Shown in pieces: positions 8,785-18,340 of a stretch of DNA of 64,000 nucleotides. The translations under genes were made by a program, and so were the position numbers. The notes below the pieces were generated by a model. The model searched no databases. It was not told the DNA's origin and saw only the letters and a program-made list of their open reading frames with translations. This DNA comes from Desulfopila aestuarii DSM 18488 (GTDB lineage: Bacteria; Desulfobacterota; Desulfobulbia; Desulfobulbales; Desulfocapsaceae), in assembly GCF_900143695.1 (NCBI RefSeq), contig NZ_FRFE01000012.1, positions 110,345-174,344 of the forward strand. Direction: 5' to 3'. Positions within the stretch are counted from its first letter, which is position 1, and every line of letters begins with the position of its first letter.

Positions 8785-9762
8785 GTGAAAAAAATCCATT
8801 ACTCGGAACTCGGTCTGGTAAATACTAAAGAGATGTTTTCCCGGGCTATGACCGGAAAATATGCGGTCCCAGCCTATAATTTCAACAACATGGAACAACT
8901 GCAGGCGATCATCACCGGCTGCATCCGCTCAAACTCACCCGTCATTTTGCAGGTTTCCGGCAGCGCCCGCAACTATATCGGCGCCGGTTTCCTGCCCCAT
9001 CTGGCGGCCGCTGCCCGCTCAATGGTCGAGGAGGCCCGCTCCGCAATTCCAGTTGCCCTCCACCTCGACCATGGCAATTCTTTTGAACTCGCCAAATCCT
9101 GTATCGAAGCGGGATTCTCCTCTGTAATGATCGACGCCTCCCATCACAGCTTCGAAGAGAATGCCAAACTCTCCCGTGAGGTAGTCGAATACGCGCATGA
9201 TAATGACGTGACGGTGGAAGCAGAGCTTGGTGTACTTGCAGGTATCGAAGATGAGGTGGTGGCGGAAAAAAGCAGCTACACCAGGCCTGAGGAGGTTGAA
9301 AAATTTCTTGAAATGACGGGCGTTGACAGCCTCGCCATCTCGATTGGCACCTCACACGGTGCCCATAAATTCAAACTGAAACCGGGCGAAGAGCCGCCAC
9401 CATTAAAGTTCGACATTTTAGAAGAAATCGAGCGTCGCGTTCCTGGCTTTCCCATTGTTCTCCACGGAGCCAGTTCAGTCATGGCAAAACATATCGAACA
9501 GATCAATCGTTTTGGCGGCAAGATGGAAAATACCGCCGGTATCCCCGAGGAACAGCTACGCCGTGCCGCCGCTTTAGCAGTCTGCAAGGTGAACATCGAC
9601 AGCGATGGACGATTGGCCATGACCGCTGCCATCCGCCAGATATTTGCCGAAAAACCATCGGAATTCGACCCACGCAAATACCTCGGACCGGCCCGGGACG
9701 AGTTGACGGAAATGATCATCCACAAAAACACTCAGGTGCTGGGCAGCGCCGGTCGCTACTAG
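8785..9762 (+). CDS. Class II fructose-bisphosphate aldolase family protein
   Basis: A 325-residue zinc-dependent aldolase. Visible landmarks are VPAYNFNN near the N-terminus, the zinc ligand region LHLDHG, VEAELGVLAGIEDE, the second zinc histidine in IGTSHGAHK, and IVLHGASS for phosphate binding. It cleaves or forms fructose 1,6-bisphosphate or a related ketose bisphosphate in the cytoplasm. A GTG at 8776 is also in frame, but the GTG at 8785 is better placed after AGGTGA at 8774-8779. The phosphofructokinase gene starts 17 bases after its stop, so the two glycolytic steps are probably co-transcribed. Tagatose-bisphosphate specificity cannot be excluded. Confidence 0.9.
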   Translation: MKKIHYSELGLVNTKEMFSRAMTGKYAVPAYNFNNMEQLQAIITGCIRSNSPVILQVSGSARNYIGAGFLPHLAAAARSMVEEARSAIPVALHLDHGNSFELAKSCIEAGFSSVMIDASHHSFEENAKLSREVVEYAHDNDVTVEAELGVLAGIEDEVVAEKSSYTRPEEVEKFLEMTGVDSLAISIGTSHGAHKFKLKPGEEPPPLKFDILEEIERRVPGFPIVLHGASSVMAKHIEQINRFGGKMENTAGIPEEQLRRAAALAVCKVNIDSDGRLAMTAAIRQIFAEKPSEFDPRKYLGPARDELTEMIIHKNTQVLGSAGRY

Positions 9763-9779
9763 AAAAGGACAGGCAGACC

Positions 9780-11084
9780 ATGACAGAATCACAGACGTTG
9801 CTCCCTCCTGACGAGTTTATCATCAGCCGTCTCGGCGACTGCACCCACCCCTCGCCCATGCGGGGGATGGCCTTTACTCCCGATAATGATGGGGTACTCT
9901 ACCACACCCTGAAAACTGAGATTCAACCTTATCAGGAACAAGGTCTTGACCTACCTGCTTTTGAAATGGCGGGCCCACGTGAAACCATCTTCTTTGATCC
10001 GGACATTCTCTCCTGCGGCATCGTGACCTGCGGCGGGCTCTGCCCCGGCTTAAACGATGTGATCAGGGCCATCGTTCTGAGCCTTTACCACCATTACGGG
10101 GTGAGAAAAGTGTTCGGCTTCCGTTACGGTTTCGAAGGGCTGAACCCATCATATTACCACACCCCGCTCGATCTCACGCCGACCCTGGTCGGTGGGATCC
10201 ATCAGAAGGGCGGCAGCGTGCTCGGCAGCTCCCGCGGTCCTCAGGATCCCAAAATCATGGTGGACACCCTGGTCCACCTGGGAATCGGCCTGCTTTTTGT
10301 CATCGGCGGTGACGGCACCCTGCGGGGCGCAGAGGCCATCGCCCGGGAAATTGAGCGACGGGACCTGCGCATCGGTGTGATTTCGATCCCCAAGACCATC
10401 GACAATGATATCTGCAATGTCGATATCAGTTTTGGCTATGAGACTGCCGTGGCGGAATCAAGGCGCTCCACCTCCACCGCCCATGTCGAGGCCATCGGTG
10501 CCCGCAACGGCATCGGCCTGGTGAAACTTATGGGCCGGGAGTCCGGCTTTATCGCGGCCGCCGCGACTCTAGCCAACAATGAGGTCAATTTCTGTCTGAT
10601 CCCTGAAGTGCCATTTTCACTCGACGTCTTTTTGAAAGCATTGGAAAAACGGCTGAGACTTCGCGGCCATGCAGTCATCGTGGTCGGTGAAGGTGCGGGC
10701 CAGAGTCTGTTTGACGACAATCTGGGTGCAGATGCCTCCGGCAACCGCAAGCTTGGCGACATCGGTCATCTCTTGAAAGATCGCATCAAAAGTTATTTCC
10801 AGGCCCAGGCGATGGACATTTCCTTAAAGTACATCGACCCAAGCTACATGATCCGCTCCACCGCAGCATCTGCCTCCGACTCCGCTTTCTGCCTGCAACT
10901 TGGCCAGTACGCTGTTCATGCCGGCATGTCGGGCCGCACCAATATGCTGGTTGGCCACTGGAACAACCAGTTCACCCACGTACCGATCCCCATGGCGGTC
11001 CAATCCCGAAAAAAAGTTGACCCGCAGGGCAAACTCTGGGCCAGTGTGCTGGCCTCTACCGGCCAACCCATCAATATGCTCTGA
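9780..11084 (+). CDS. 6-phosphofructokinase, atypical ATP-type
   Basis: A 434-residue phosphofructokinase longer than the classical 320-residue bacterial form. It has the N-terminal extension and layout of the clade that includes Treponema TP0108 and trypanosome enzymes. Motifs seen: TCGGLCPGLN, GGDGTLRGA, IPKTIDND, and MGRESGFIA for the sugar phosphate. In the family, glycine in GGDGT favours ATP over pyrophosphate, while lysine in PKTIDND is unusual for ATP enzymes and is shared with PPi enzymes. This Gly/Lys combination is the one known for atypical ATP-dependent enzymes, so ATP is my preferred donor. AAAGGACAGGCAG precedes the ATG. It sits directly downstream of the aldolase gene. Confidence 0.88.
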   Translation: MTESQTLLPPDEFIISRLGDCTHPSPMRGMAFTPDNDGVLYHTLKTEIQPYQEQGLDLPAFEMAGPRETIFFDPDILSCGIVTCGGLCPGLNDVIRAIVLSLYHHYGVRKVFGFRYGFEGLNPSYYHTPLDLTPTLVGGIHQKGGSVLGSSRGPQDPKIMVDTLVHLGIGLLFVIGGDGTLRGAEAIAREIERRDLRIGVISIPKTIDNDICNVDISFGYETAVAESRRSTSTAHVEAIGARNGIGLVKLMGRESGFIAAAATLANNEVNFCLIPEVPFSLDVFLKALEKRLRLRGHAVIVVGEGAGQSLFDDNLGADASGNRKLGDIGHLLKDRIKSYFQAQAMDISLKYIDPSYMIRSTAASASDSAFCLQLGQYAVHAGMSGRTNMLVGHWNNQFTHVPIPMAVQSRKKVDPQGKLWASVLASTGQPINML

Positions 11085-11095
11085 TCAAACTACCA

Positions 11096-11119
11096 CCGGT
11101 CGGGAAACGTTCCCCGACC
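11096..11119 (+). terminator. Hairpin after the aldolase-pfk operon
   Basis: CCGGTCGGG can pair with CCCGACCGG immediately after the pfk stop. No T-run follows, so it may be a transcript-end or stability hairpin rather than a standard intrinsic terminator. Confidence 0.45.
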
Positions 11120-11323
11120 GGCAATGATTCCGATTTCTGGTGAGCTCATGGCCTAGTAAAGGAGATTCATTGCAAGTCAGGTCTTTTCAGTATATTATGC
11201 GATATTCAGACGACACAAGCGACCTCTTGATGCGGAAAAACAAACAAAACGGCTAATTGCACTATATACTCTATTCTTTTGATGAAGCTATGCCGTTGAA
11301 GAGTTTACGACAACCAGGGTGGA

Positions 11324-13105
11324 ATGAAAACCTTTCTGACCAAAATAGCACAACTTGGTTCCATCATCGATGTGACACTCCTCTCCAGCCGCGGCGAAGG
11401 TCTCTTTTTCTATTCTAACAGCCGCGAACTACCAGCAGGAAAAGACAGTGAAGCCCGCTGGAGTGAAATTATAACCAGCCTCGGCAACCCGGTAACGGCA
11501 GACTTTGTTTTTGCCAAAGGCCGTTACTTTCTGCAGCAAACGACTATTGGTTACCTGATCGTCGGCATGCAGAACGACTCGAACCTTAATAAGGTTCGAA
11601 TAGCGTGCAACGCTGTCAGTAAAAAGCTGAGCGACACCTCCATTTGCAAACAGACCCTCCTGAAACTACTGACCGATACCGAAGAGCTACTAAAGCCACA
11701 TGTCATCAAGGAGCTTTTGCCTCTGGCCGACAGGAGTGTCGCCTCAACCCTCCTTAGCCTGTTGGGTCAGCGAGACCAGTTCAAAGCCAATACCAGGGAC
11801 AAGTTGCTGCTGTTTATCTGTCAGGCACTAGGATACTGCAAATCCCCGGAAGCCATTGAACCACTCCAGACCCTCCTTGCAACAGACAAGGGTAAGCTCG
11901 GGCAAAACGTCGCAAGAGCCGCCCAAATTGCCATCCTGCAGCTGAAGGAAAGCCAGTCGCAAATGCCAACTGGCCAATCAATACGGGGACAGAGCCGGTC
12001 GTCGCAAAGTTCACATGATCGTCCGACTCCATCATCCGCAGCATCTCCCAAAAACGAGAAAACGGTTTCCACCACTGCCAGAAACCGTTCATCAGTACCA
12101 AATTTGCCGGAAGCACAACAAATCAGTGAGCTCCTCATAAATGGCAGCAAAAATGAGGCGATGACGCTTCTTCTTGATCACATCTCTGTTGCTGCCAAAA
12201 GCCGCAACTTCATTAAAGCTGAGCACTTGCGAAACTGGTTGATTGAGATCGACTCGATGGCGGTCGGTGAAATCATCCGTGCTGCAGAGATTATCGAGGA
12301 AGAACGCAAATCGGCCATAAATAATGAAGACCTCAACACCTGGCAGAAACTTATCGACAACATCTCAGCCGAAGCCTTTTCTGCTCTCTATCACGCGTTC
12401 ACGAGGCAGAAGTTTAACACCGGGGAAATGATCGTGCAGCAGGGCGATCTCGAGTCAACACTCTTTTTCATCAACAGTGGGAAAGTACAGATCCAGATGA
12501 CCTGCGGAGGAAAGAGTGAACCAGTATCGACTCTTGAGGCGGGCACCGCCTTCGGTGCCGAAGCTTTTTTCGAACTGTCGGTCTGGACCTTTGGGGCTAA
12601 AAGCCTTGGAGCTGAAATATTTCTTTTGTCACATGATGTTTTCCAGAAGATTGTCGGACACTATCCAGCGCTAGAAGCCAAACTCGCAGATTTCTGTCGG
12701 CAACCGCTCCAGTCTCAACCGTTATTTGCCCGAGGACGTAAGACCAGAAGACATCATGAGAGAAAAACAGCCAACAACCGAGTGGCGTTTGGACTTCTTG
12801 ATGAAAAGGGAAATGAGGCTGGACGGGTTGCCAAAGGAGACCTGATTGATATTTCCCAGGGAGGCCTTGCCCTCAGCTTTCATGCATCCCAAAAAAAAGC
12901 TGCTGCGAACTTGTTAGGGAAGAAGGTACAATTCTCGATTTTCTGCCGCAACACCGAACCCCTGGTTTCACGCGTCGGTATTGTTCGAGCCATCGGTTCG
13001 CACGACCCTATTGGTAACCTCTACTCAATGCATGTGGAATTTGACCAGCAGTTGACACCAACCGAGCTCCGCAGAATCGGGGTTATTGAAAAAGCCCCAT
13101 CATAA
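11324..13105 (+). CDS. Multidomain protein with cNMP-binding and PilZ domains
   Basis: A 593-residue soluble protein. The first 105 residues resemble a Roadblock/LC7-like fold (TLLSSRGEGLFFYSNS). Alpha-helical HEAT-like repeats follow to about residue 210, then a low-complexity Ser/Gln linker and another helical segment. A cyclic-nucleotide-binding domain spans about 365-465 (QKFNTGEMIVQQGDLESTLF, then LFFINSGKVQI). A C-terminal PilZ domain spans about 475-590 with arginine-rich RRHHERK and DISQGG, which match the RxxxR and D/NxSxxG c-di-GMP-binding motifs. The cNMP domain lacks the usual arginine in its phosphate cassette (AGTAFGAEAFFE), so it may bind no nucleotide. A c-di-GMP effector role is inferred. 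It is transcribed toward a response-regulator gene on the other strand. Confidence 0.8.
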   Translation: MKTFLTKIAQLGSIIDVTLLSSRGEGLFFYSNSRELPAGKDSEARWSEIITSLGNPVTADFVFAKGRYFLQQTTIGYLIVGMQNDSNLNKVRIACNAVSKKLSDTSICKQTLLKLLTDTEELLKPHVIKELLPLADRSVASTLLSLLGQRDQFKANTRDKLLLFICQALGYCKSPEAIEPLQTLLATDKGKLGQNVARAAQIAILQLKESQSQMPTGQSIRGQSRSSQSSHDRPTPSSAASPKNEKTVSTTARNRSSVPNLPEAQQISELLINGSKNEAMTLLLDHISVAAKSRNFIKAEHLRNWLIEIDSMAVGEIIRAAEIIEEERKSAINNEDLNTWQKLIDNISAEAFSALYHAFTRQKFNTGEMIVQQGDLESTLFFINSGKVQIQMTCGGKSEPVSTLEAGTAFGAEAFFELSVWTFGAKSLGAEIFLLSHDVFQKIVGHYPALEAKLADFCRQPLQSQPLFARGRKTRRHHERKTANNRVAFGLLDEKGNEAGRVAKGDLIDISQGGLALSFHASQKKAAANLLGKKVQFSIFCRNTEPLVSRVGIVRAIGSHDPIGNLYSMHVEFDQQLTPTELRRIGVIEKAPS

Positions 13106-13174
13106 GGTTACCTGCATCCCACACCTAGCGCTACCAGAGCAATCCGGTAACTCCAGCTGGCGAGCCCCACACCG

Positions 13175-14290
13175 TTACTCCCTGTAACGCAATACATCCA
13201 TTACAGTGGAAAGAGGCGCATCATGATCAACCTGCAGCACTGAAGTTTGAAGGGAGGCAGGATCCGACACTAAAAGCCTATCATTTTTTTCGCCGTTATC
13301 GATATGGGCAACTCGCAATGGTCCAAACCGGACCTGTTCGCCAAGAGTTGACAGCATCGTCATGATGTGATCAAGGTGAACATCATGATAGACCTCATGC
13401 ACCCATTCCAGATCGCCCACTTCCCGATGAAGCAATTCCTTGATTCTGTCACAGGCAGGATTCCCGCGTACTTCTTGCACATCTGTCACTCCACCCCACT
13501 CTTCACCGCCAATTGCTCCAGGCGATAGTGACGAAAGGGAACTATCAGCAGGGCCGAGATCTCCAGTGAAACCGGCGATAGGGCCTTCAGAGTCGGCAAA
13601 AGGTGAATCGTCATCTTCATCCCTGGCCGCCAGAGCCCCCATGATCACTGCCTGAAGATCACTATTAATCCGATCCTCAACCTCGGGACATTCGTTTTGG
13701 AAATAGACGGATACCTCATCCCACCTGAAGATTCGGTAGGCACCTTCAATTCCCTTCAAGATACCGACCCGTGCATCCAACAGTCGCCCATCCTGCAGGT
13801 AGAGGATGCCGCCTTCCGTTGAATCATTATCAAGAATACGGATGGTGCATGTCTTACCCTCCATTTCCATGAGTTGCAGAAACATGGTGGGTGAAACAGC
13901 AGCAATAGCTCCACCAGACGCTTCACCCTGCAGCGCATACTGGATCAATTTTGCCAATCTATCGATACGGAAAGGCTTTTCCAAGTAGGCAAGCACTCCA
14001 CGCATCTCCTCGAGGTAAGGAACCGCGGCTTTCGGCGTAGCTGAGATAAAAATTACCGGAATGTCCGGATATGTTTCTTGAATATGGGAGAGCATGGCGG
14101 GACCATCCATCCGAGGCATCTGCAGATCGATGACGATAAGCGATACAGCGGTATTCTCAAGCTTTTTCAAAGCCTCAAAACCGTCTTTCGCCAGAACGAC
14201 ACCAAATGTATCAGAATAAGGGGCAAGCCCCTTCTCCACTACCAGCTGCAAAATCTCATCATCATCGACAAACAGAACCCTTCTCACCAT
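13175..14290 (-). CDS. Response regulator with DUF4388 output domain
   Basis: About 371 residues: an N-terminal receiver (VLFVDDDE, phosphoacceptor Asp in VIDLQMPRMDG, Thr/Ser in FISATP, Lys in YLEKPF). It is followed by a DUF4388/PatA-N-like domain (MFLQLMEMEGKTCTIRI, GILYLQDGRLLDARV) and a C-terminal region of about 130 residues without a recognised domain. DUF4388 occurs in gliding and motility signalling proteins; a direct output cannot be stated. I chose the ATG at 14290 (MVRRVLF) because AGGGTG lies upstream; a GTG at 14299 is the alternative. No sensor kinase gene is adjacent. Confidence 0.82.
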   Translation of the reverse strand: MVRRVLFVDDDEILQLVVEKGLAPYSDTFGVVLAKDGFEALKKLENTAVSLIVIDLQMPRMDGPAMLSHIQETYPDIPVIFISATPKAAVPYLEEMRGVLAYLEKPFRIDRLAKLIQYALQGEASGGAIAAVSPTMFLQLMEMEGKTCTIRILDNDSTEGGILYLQDGRLLDARVGILKGIEGAYRIFRWDEVSVYFQNECPEVEDRINSDLQAVIMGALAARDEDDDSPFADSEGPIAGFTGDLGPADSSLSSLSPGAIGGEEWGGVTDVQEVRGNPACDRIKELLHREVGDLEWVHEVYHDVHLDHIMTMLSTLGEQVRFGPLRVAHIDNGEKNDRLLVSDPASLQTSVLQVDHDAPLSTVMDVLRYRE

Positions 14291-14794
14291 ACCCAACACC
14301 CTAAAACAGAATAGAAACTTCGTGTTAATTATTAAATAACCTCGAAATTATCAGGTCAAACCATCGTGCTGAACACGCAATTCATTTTTTGTGCATTACC
14401 CCATAATGAACACAAAAGCAACAATGCTTGCAATTTCAAATGTTTTTTCCACCTAAGGTGATTCCTTTATCACTTTCATAATGTTGCCCCTACGCTATAT
14501 CCAGCAAATCATTGTAAAATCATTTCACTCAAGAGTGCTTTGAAATCATTCAACCTTCTAGGCTCCTCCAACCATTCTCGGCACAACATACTTTCAGCGC
14601 CGCACATGAAAATGTTTCCAGTATCAGATTCCCGAATGCGGGCTGTAAAGATATTACAATGACTAGAAATGTTATTTAATGCATGCCACAAAGGAAATTC
14701 GTATACTGTTGATAGGCATAACGGCATCAATGCCGCCGGATTGATTTACGACAGAAAAGGTGGCACTCACAAAAACAATGCAAAGACATTTCTT
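14291..14794. other. Divergent intergenic region upstream of the Mo hydroxylase genes
   Basis: About 500 AT-rich bases between the response-regulator gene and the molybdenum hydroxylase operon. Both promoters must lie here, but I could not assign them. A 73-codon open frame on the minus strand (14509-14730) is the only coding candidate and is not supported by a ribosome binding site or family resemblance. Confidence 0.35.
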
Positions 14795-15592
14795 ATGTTA
14801 CAGATAGAAAATCATCTCAGCCCGTCCACTCTCGAAGAAGCATACGAGACGCTCACATCGGTACCAGGAAGTCTTGTGCTCGGTGGTTGCGGATATATCC
14901 GCCTCGGAGATCGCACAATTTCCAACGCCATCGATCTCTCGAATCTTGGTCTTAATTTCGTGCATGGAACGAAATCAGAGGTGGAAATCGGTGCCATGAC
15001 CACCCTTCGCACAATTGAAACCGATGCACTTTGCCAATCGCTCTGGCATGGTCTGCTGCCGAGAAGTGTTGAGAACATCGTCGGAGTGCAGCTTCGCAAC
15101 TGTGTTACCATCGGCGGCACGGTGGCGGGTCGCTATCCCTTTTCGGACCCATTGACAGCTCTTCTAGCCCTTGATGCCCGTCTGCAGTTTTATCATTATG
15201 GAGAAATCTCCCTCGAAGAATTTTTTACGGGTCAGGGCTTAAAGGATATCCTGGTGAAAATTATCATTCCAAAGCGGGGCCAGATAGGCGCATTTCAGAG
15301 CGTTCGCCGTGCGAAAACCGATTATGCGGTGCTGAACGCAGCAGTGACGAAAACGGGTGATGATTATCGTATTGTTGTGGGCGCCCGTCCTGGTCGTGCT
15401 GTGCTTGTACCTGAGGCAAGCGACTATCTGTCCAGCAACGGTCTTAACGAAACGACAGCGCGCAAGGCGGGCAACATTGCCGCCGCAAGTCTCCAGTTTG
15501 GCGACAACCCCAGAGGCAGCGGTGAATACCGAAAAGCCATCTGTCCGGTACTGATCGCCAGAGCACTTATGGAGGTGCACCATGCAGCTTGA
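14795..15592 (+). CDS. Molybdenum hydroxylase FAD-binding subunit
   Basis: A 265-residue protein of the CoxM/XdhB-type FAD-binding family (medium subunit of molybdopterin dehydrogenases). Seen: LGGCGYIRLGDR in place of the first FAD-binding AGG motif; TIGGTVAGRYPFSDPL matching the second (TIGG) motif; and a CO_deh_flav_C-like C-terminus with FQSVRRAKTDYAVLNAAV. It relays electrons from the 2Fe-2S clusters to FAD. An in-frame ATG at 14669 would add 42 residues with no family counterpart, so I prefer 14795, although its ribosome binding site is weak. The stop overlaps the start of the 2Fe-2S subunit gene by 11 bases, which indicates translational coupling. Confidence 0.88.
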   Translation: MLQIENHLSPSTLEEAYETLTSVPGSLVLGGCGYIRLGDRTISNAIDLSNLGLNFVHGTKSEVEIGAMTTLRTIETDALCQSLWHGLLPRSVENIVGVQLRNCVTIGGTVAGRYPFSDPLTALLALDARLQFYHYGEISLEEFFTGQGLKDILVKIIIPKRGQIGAFQSVRRAKTDYAVLNAAVTKTGDDYRIVVGARPGRAVLVPEASDYLSSNGLNETTARKAGNIAAASLQFGDNPRGSGEYRKAICPVLIARALMEVHHAA

Positions 15593-16031
15593 GACCACCA
15601 TCAACGGCCGTAACGTTACCCTCGATTTTGCCGGCGGCGAGTTTCTCTACGAGACCCTTAGGCGCTATGGTTACCTGAGCGTCAAGCAGGGCTGCGACAC
15701 CTCTTCCTGCGGCCTGTGCACAGTCTGGCTGGATGGCAAACCGGCGCTCTCCTGTTCCACTCTGACCGCTAGAGTTGCAGGTCATGAAATCACCACAATT
15801 GAGGCGCTGCAGGACGATGCCCGTGAATTTGCCGAGTACATGGTGGCCGAAGGAGCCGAACAGTGCGGCTTTTGTTCGCCTGGCTTTACCATGACGGTAC
15901 TTGCCATGAAACGTGAACTGGATAATCCCGACGAGGCGGCGATAAATCATTATCTAGCTGGCAACCTCTGCCGTTGTTCCGGCTACAAAGGCCAGATGCG
16001 GGCCATCAAAAAGTATATGGGGGTGGCGTAA
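15582..16031 (+). CDS. Molybdenum hydroxylase 2Fe-2S subunit
   Basis: A 149-residue CoxS/XdhC-type small subunit. The N-terminal plant-ferredoxin-like cluster is bound by GCDTSSCGLCTVWLDG plus a later Cys in LSCSTL. The C-terminal four-helix cluster is bound by QCGFCSPGF and CRCSGY. Together they carry electrons from the Mo centre to FAD. GGAGGTG precedes the ATG perfectly. The gene overlaps the FAD subunit gene by 11 bases and shares a TAATG junction with the Mo subunit gene downstream, so the three subunits are made in close proportion. Confidence 0.95.
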   Translation: MQLETTINGRNVTLDFAGGEFLYETLRRYGYLSVKQGCDTSSCGLCTVWLDGKPALSCSTLTARVAGHEITTIEALQDDAREFAEYMVAEGAEQCGFCSPGFTMTVLAMKRELDNPDEAAINHYLAGNLCRCSGYKGQMRAIKKYMGVA

Positions 16032-18340
16032 TGGATTTTGTCGGCAAAGAAATCCCCAAAATTGACGGCCTCGGCCTCGTCAAGGGCACTCCCGCCTACA
16101 CCAGCGATCTGGATATCGGTGAAAATGCCCTCATCGTCAAGATCCTGCGCAGCCCTCATGCCTCGGCCAGAATTCGGACCATCGACACCAGTGAAGCTGA
16201 GGCCATCCCTGGGGTGGAATGCGTGCTCACTCACCTGAACACCCCGACCACCCGCTTCACCCTGGCCGGCCAGTCCTTTCCCGAACCTTCTCCGTATGAC
16301 CGGCGAATTGTCGACAATCACATGCGCTATGTGGGCGATGAAGTGGCCATCGTCGCCGCGGTCGATGAGAGAACGGCCCTTGCCGCCCTCAAGAAAATAA
16401 AAGTGGATTACGAACTGCTGACTCCGGTGCTGAATCTTGAGGAGGCGCTCGATAATCCCGTCAGGGTCCATCCGCAGCAACCGTTTACCAATTTCCCCAT
16501 CGGCAATGATGCCGCCAGGAACATCGCCGCCAGCCATTACACTGAGCAAGGCGATGTGGAGGGGGAACTCGCCGCCAGCGAGGTGGTAATGGAACAAACA
16601 TATACCACCCAGGCCCAGGCCCACGCCATGATGGAAACTTACCGGGCCACTACCTCCTTTGATGTCAACGGCCGGTTGCAGGTGATGAGTTCGACTCAGA
16701 TCCCCTACCATGTGCGAAGGCATCTCTCGCGGGTGCTCGGGATTCCACGCTCGAAAATCAAGGTGCTGAAGCCAAGGGTTGGTGGCGGTTTCGGCGGCAA
16801 GCAAACCGCCTCGGTGGAGATCTTTCCAGCCATCGTCACTATGAAGACCGGCAAGCCTGCACGGCTGGTCTACACCCGTCAGGAAACCTTTACCTGCACT
16901 ACCAGCCGTCACGCAATGCAGCTGACGGTACGGCTCGGTGCAGACCGCGACGGCACAATCAGGGCCATCGACATCTACTGCCTCTCCGATACCGGCGCCT
17001 ACGGCGAACACGCCCCCACCGTCTTCTGGGTGGTGGGACAGAAAACGCTGCCGCTCTACGGCAAGGCTAAAGCCTGTCGCTACCACGGACACGCCCTCTA
17101 TACCAACAAACCACCCGGCGGTGCCTTGCGCGGCTACGGAGCCACGCAGGGGACCTTCGCCCTCGAATCGGCCATCAACGAACTAGCGGCAAAACTGGAT
17201 ATGGACCCGACAGAACTGCGGGCAAAAAACTTGCTGGGTGAAGGTGAAACCCATCCCGAACTCTGTGGTTCCACACCGGGAAATCCCGCCACCCTTGGTA
17301 GTAGCAGCCTGCATCGCTGCATCGAAAAGGGCAAGGCCCTGATTGGCTGGGACGAAAAGTTTCCAAAAGTAATAGTGAACGACACCAAAGTCCGCGGCTA
17401 CGGCATGGCCGTCACTATGCAAGGCTCGGGGATCGCTAAGATTGACACGGCTTCGGTACTCATCAAACTGAACGAAGACGGATTTTTCACCTTGAGCCAC
17501 TCCGCCTCCGACATGGGCCAGGGCTCCGATACCATTCTCGCCCAGATTGGAGCCGAGGTGCTGGAAATTGATATGGATCAGATTGTGGTGGCAAGTTTTG
17601 ACCTCGACACCCTCCCCTACGATCCCGGTGCCTACGCCTCTAGTGGGGCCTATGTCACCGGCAACGCTGCCCGCCTTGCCGCCGAGGATATGAAAGCACA
17701 GATGCGTTGTGCCGTGGCGAGCTTACAAGGTGTTAGTCCTGATGCGGTAACATATGGAGATGGCGTTTTCACTATCGGTAGTGAAAAAACGATGACCCTT
17801 TCAGAGCTAGCCCAAACCCTCTGTTCATTTAACGGTAAAGATATGCTTATCGCCAAAGGCACCTTTGGTGGCGAAACCTCTCCTCCCCCATTTATTGCCG
17901 GGTTCGCGGAAGTGGAGGTAGATCTCGAAACCGGTGAGGCCCAGGTGACCGACTATGTGGCCGTTGCGGATTGCGGCACGGTACTGAACAAAAACCTGGC
18001 CCTAATCCAGGTAGAAGGCGGCGTAGCCATGGGCATAGGGCTTGGGCTCTATGAGGAAGTGCGCTACTCCGGTAAAGGGCGGCTTTCCACCAATTCGTTT
18101 ATGGAATATAAGATCCCGAGCCGACTCGATATCCACAGTATCCGGGTAGCATTTGAAGAAAGCTATGAACCGACCGGCCCCTACGGCGCCAAGTCCATTG
18201 GTGAAGTAGTCTGCAATACGCCCGCTCCTGCCATCTCCGCAGCGGTCGCCAACGCCACCGGAGTTCAGGTGCGGTCCCTGCCCATCACCGCCGAGAAGGT
18301 GTTGCTGGGAATGATAAAAAATAATGTCGACCCCAGATAA
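16031..18340 (+). CDS. Molybdenum hydroxylase catalytic (molybdopterin) subunit
   Basis: A 769-residue xanthine-dehydrogenase-family large subunit. It starts at the ATG of a TAATG junction (MDFVGKEIPKIDG). Visible motifs are VGGGFGGKQ (Mo-cofactor region), GGALRGYGATQGTFALES, SDMGQGSDT, and GPYGAKSIGEVVCNTPAPAI, whose glutamate in SIGE is the catalytic base of the family. The substrate (purine, nicotinate or another heteroaromatic) cannot be decided from sequence alone. The downstream trio yqeC, mocA and yqeB is the marker set of selenium-dependent molybdenum hydroxylases, in which a labile selenium ligand sits on Mo. No in-frame TGA is present, as expected because this selenium is not selenocysteine. 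Confidence 0.92.
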   Translation: MDFVGKEIPKIDGLGLVKGTPAYTSDLDIGENALIVKILRSPHASARIRTIDTSEAEAIPGVECVLTHLNTPTTRFTLAGQSFPEPSPYDRRIVDNHMRYVGDEVAIVAAVDERTALAALKKIKVDYELLTPVLNLEEALDNPVRVHPQQPFTNFPIGNDAARNIAASHYTEQGDVEGELAASEVVMEQTYTTQAQAHAMMETYRATTSFDVNGRLQVMSSTQIPYHVRRHLSRVLGIPRSKIKVLKPRVGGGFGGKQTASVEIFPAIVTMKTGKPARLVYTRQETFTCTTSRHAMQLTVRLGADRDGTIRAIDIYCLSDTGAYGEHAPTVFWVVGQKTLPLYGKAKACRYHGHALYTNKPPGGALRGYGATQGTFALESAINELAAKLDMDPTELRAKNLLGEGETHPELCGSTPGNPATLGSSSLHRCIEKGKALIGWDEKFPKVIVNDTKVRGYGMAVTMQGSGIAKIDTASVLIKLNEDGFFTLSHSASDMGQGSDTILAQIGAEVLEIDMDQIVVASFDLDTLPYDPGAYASSGAYVTGNAARLAAEDMKAQMRCAVASLQGVSPDAVTYGDGVFTIGSEKTMTLSELAQTLCSFNGKDMLIAKGTFGGETSPPPFIAGFAEVEVDLETGEAQVTDYVAVADCGTVLNKNLALIQVEGGVAMGIGLGLYEEVRYSGKGRLSTNSFMEYKIPSRLDIHSIRVAFEESYEPTGPYGAKSIGEVVCNTPAPAISAAVANATGVQVRSLPITAEKVLLGMIKNNVDPR

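Noticed and set aside
14509..14730. 73-codon minus-strand open frame before the Mo hydroxylase operon
   Set aside because: The translation is somewhat protein-like, but there is no Shine-Dalgarno, no motif and no supporting neighbour.
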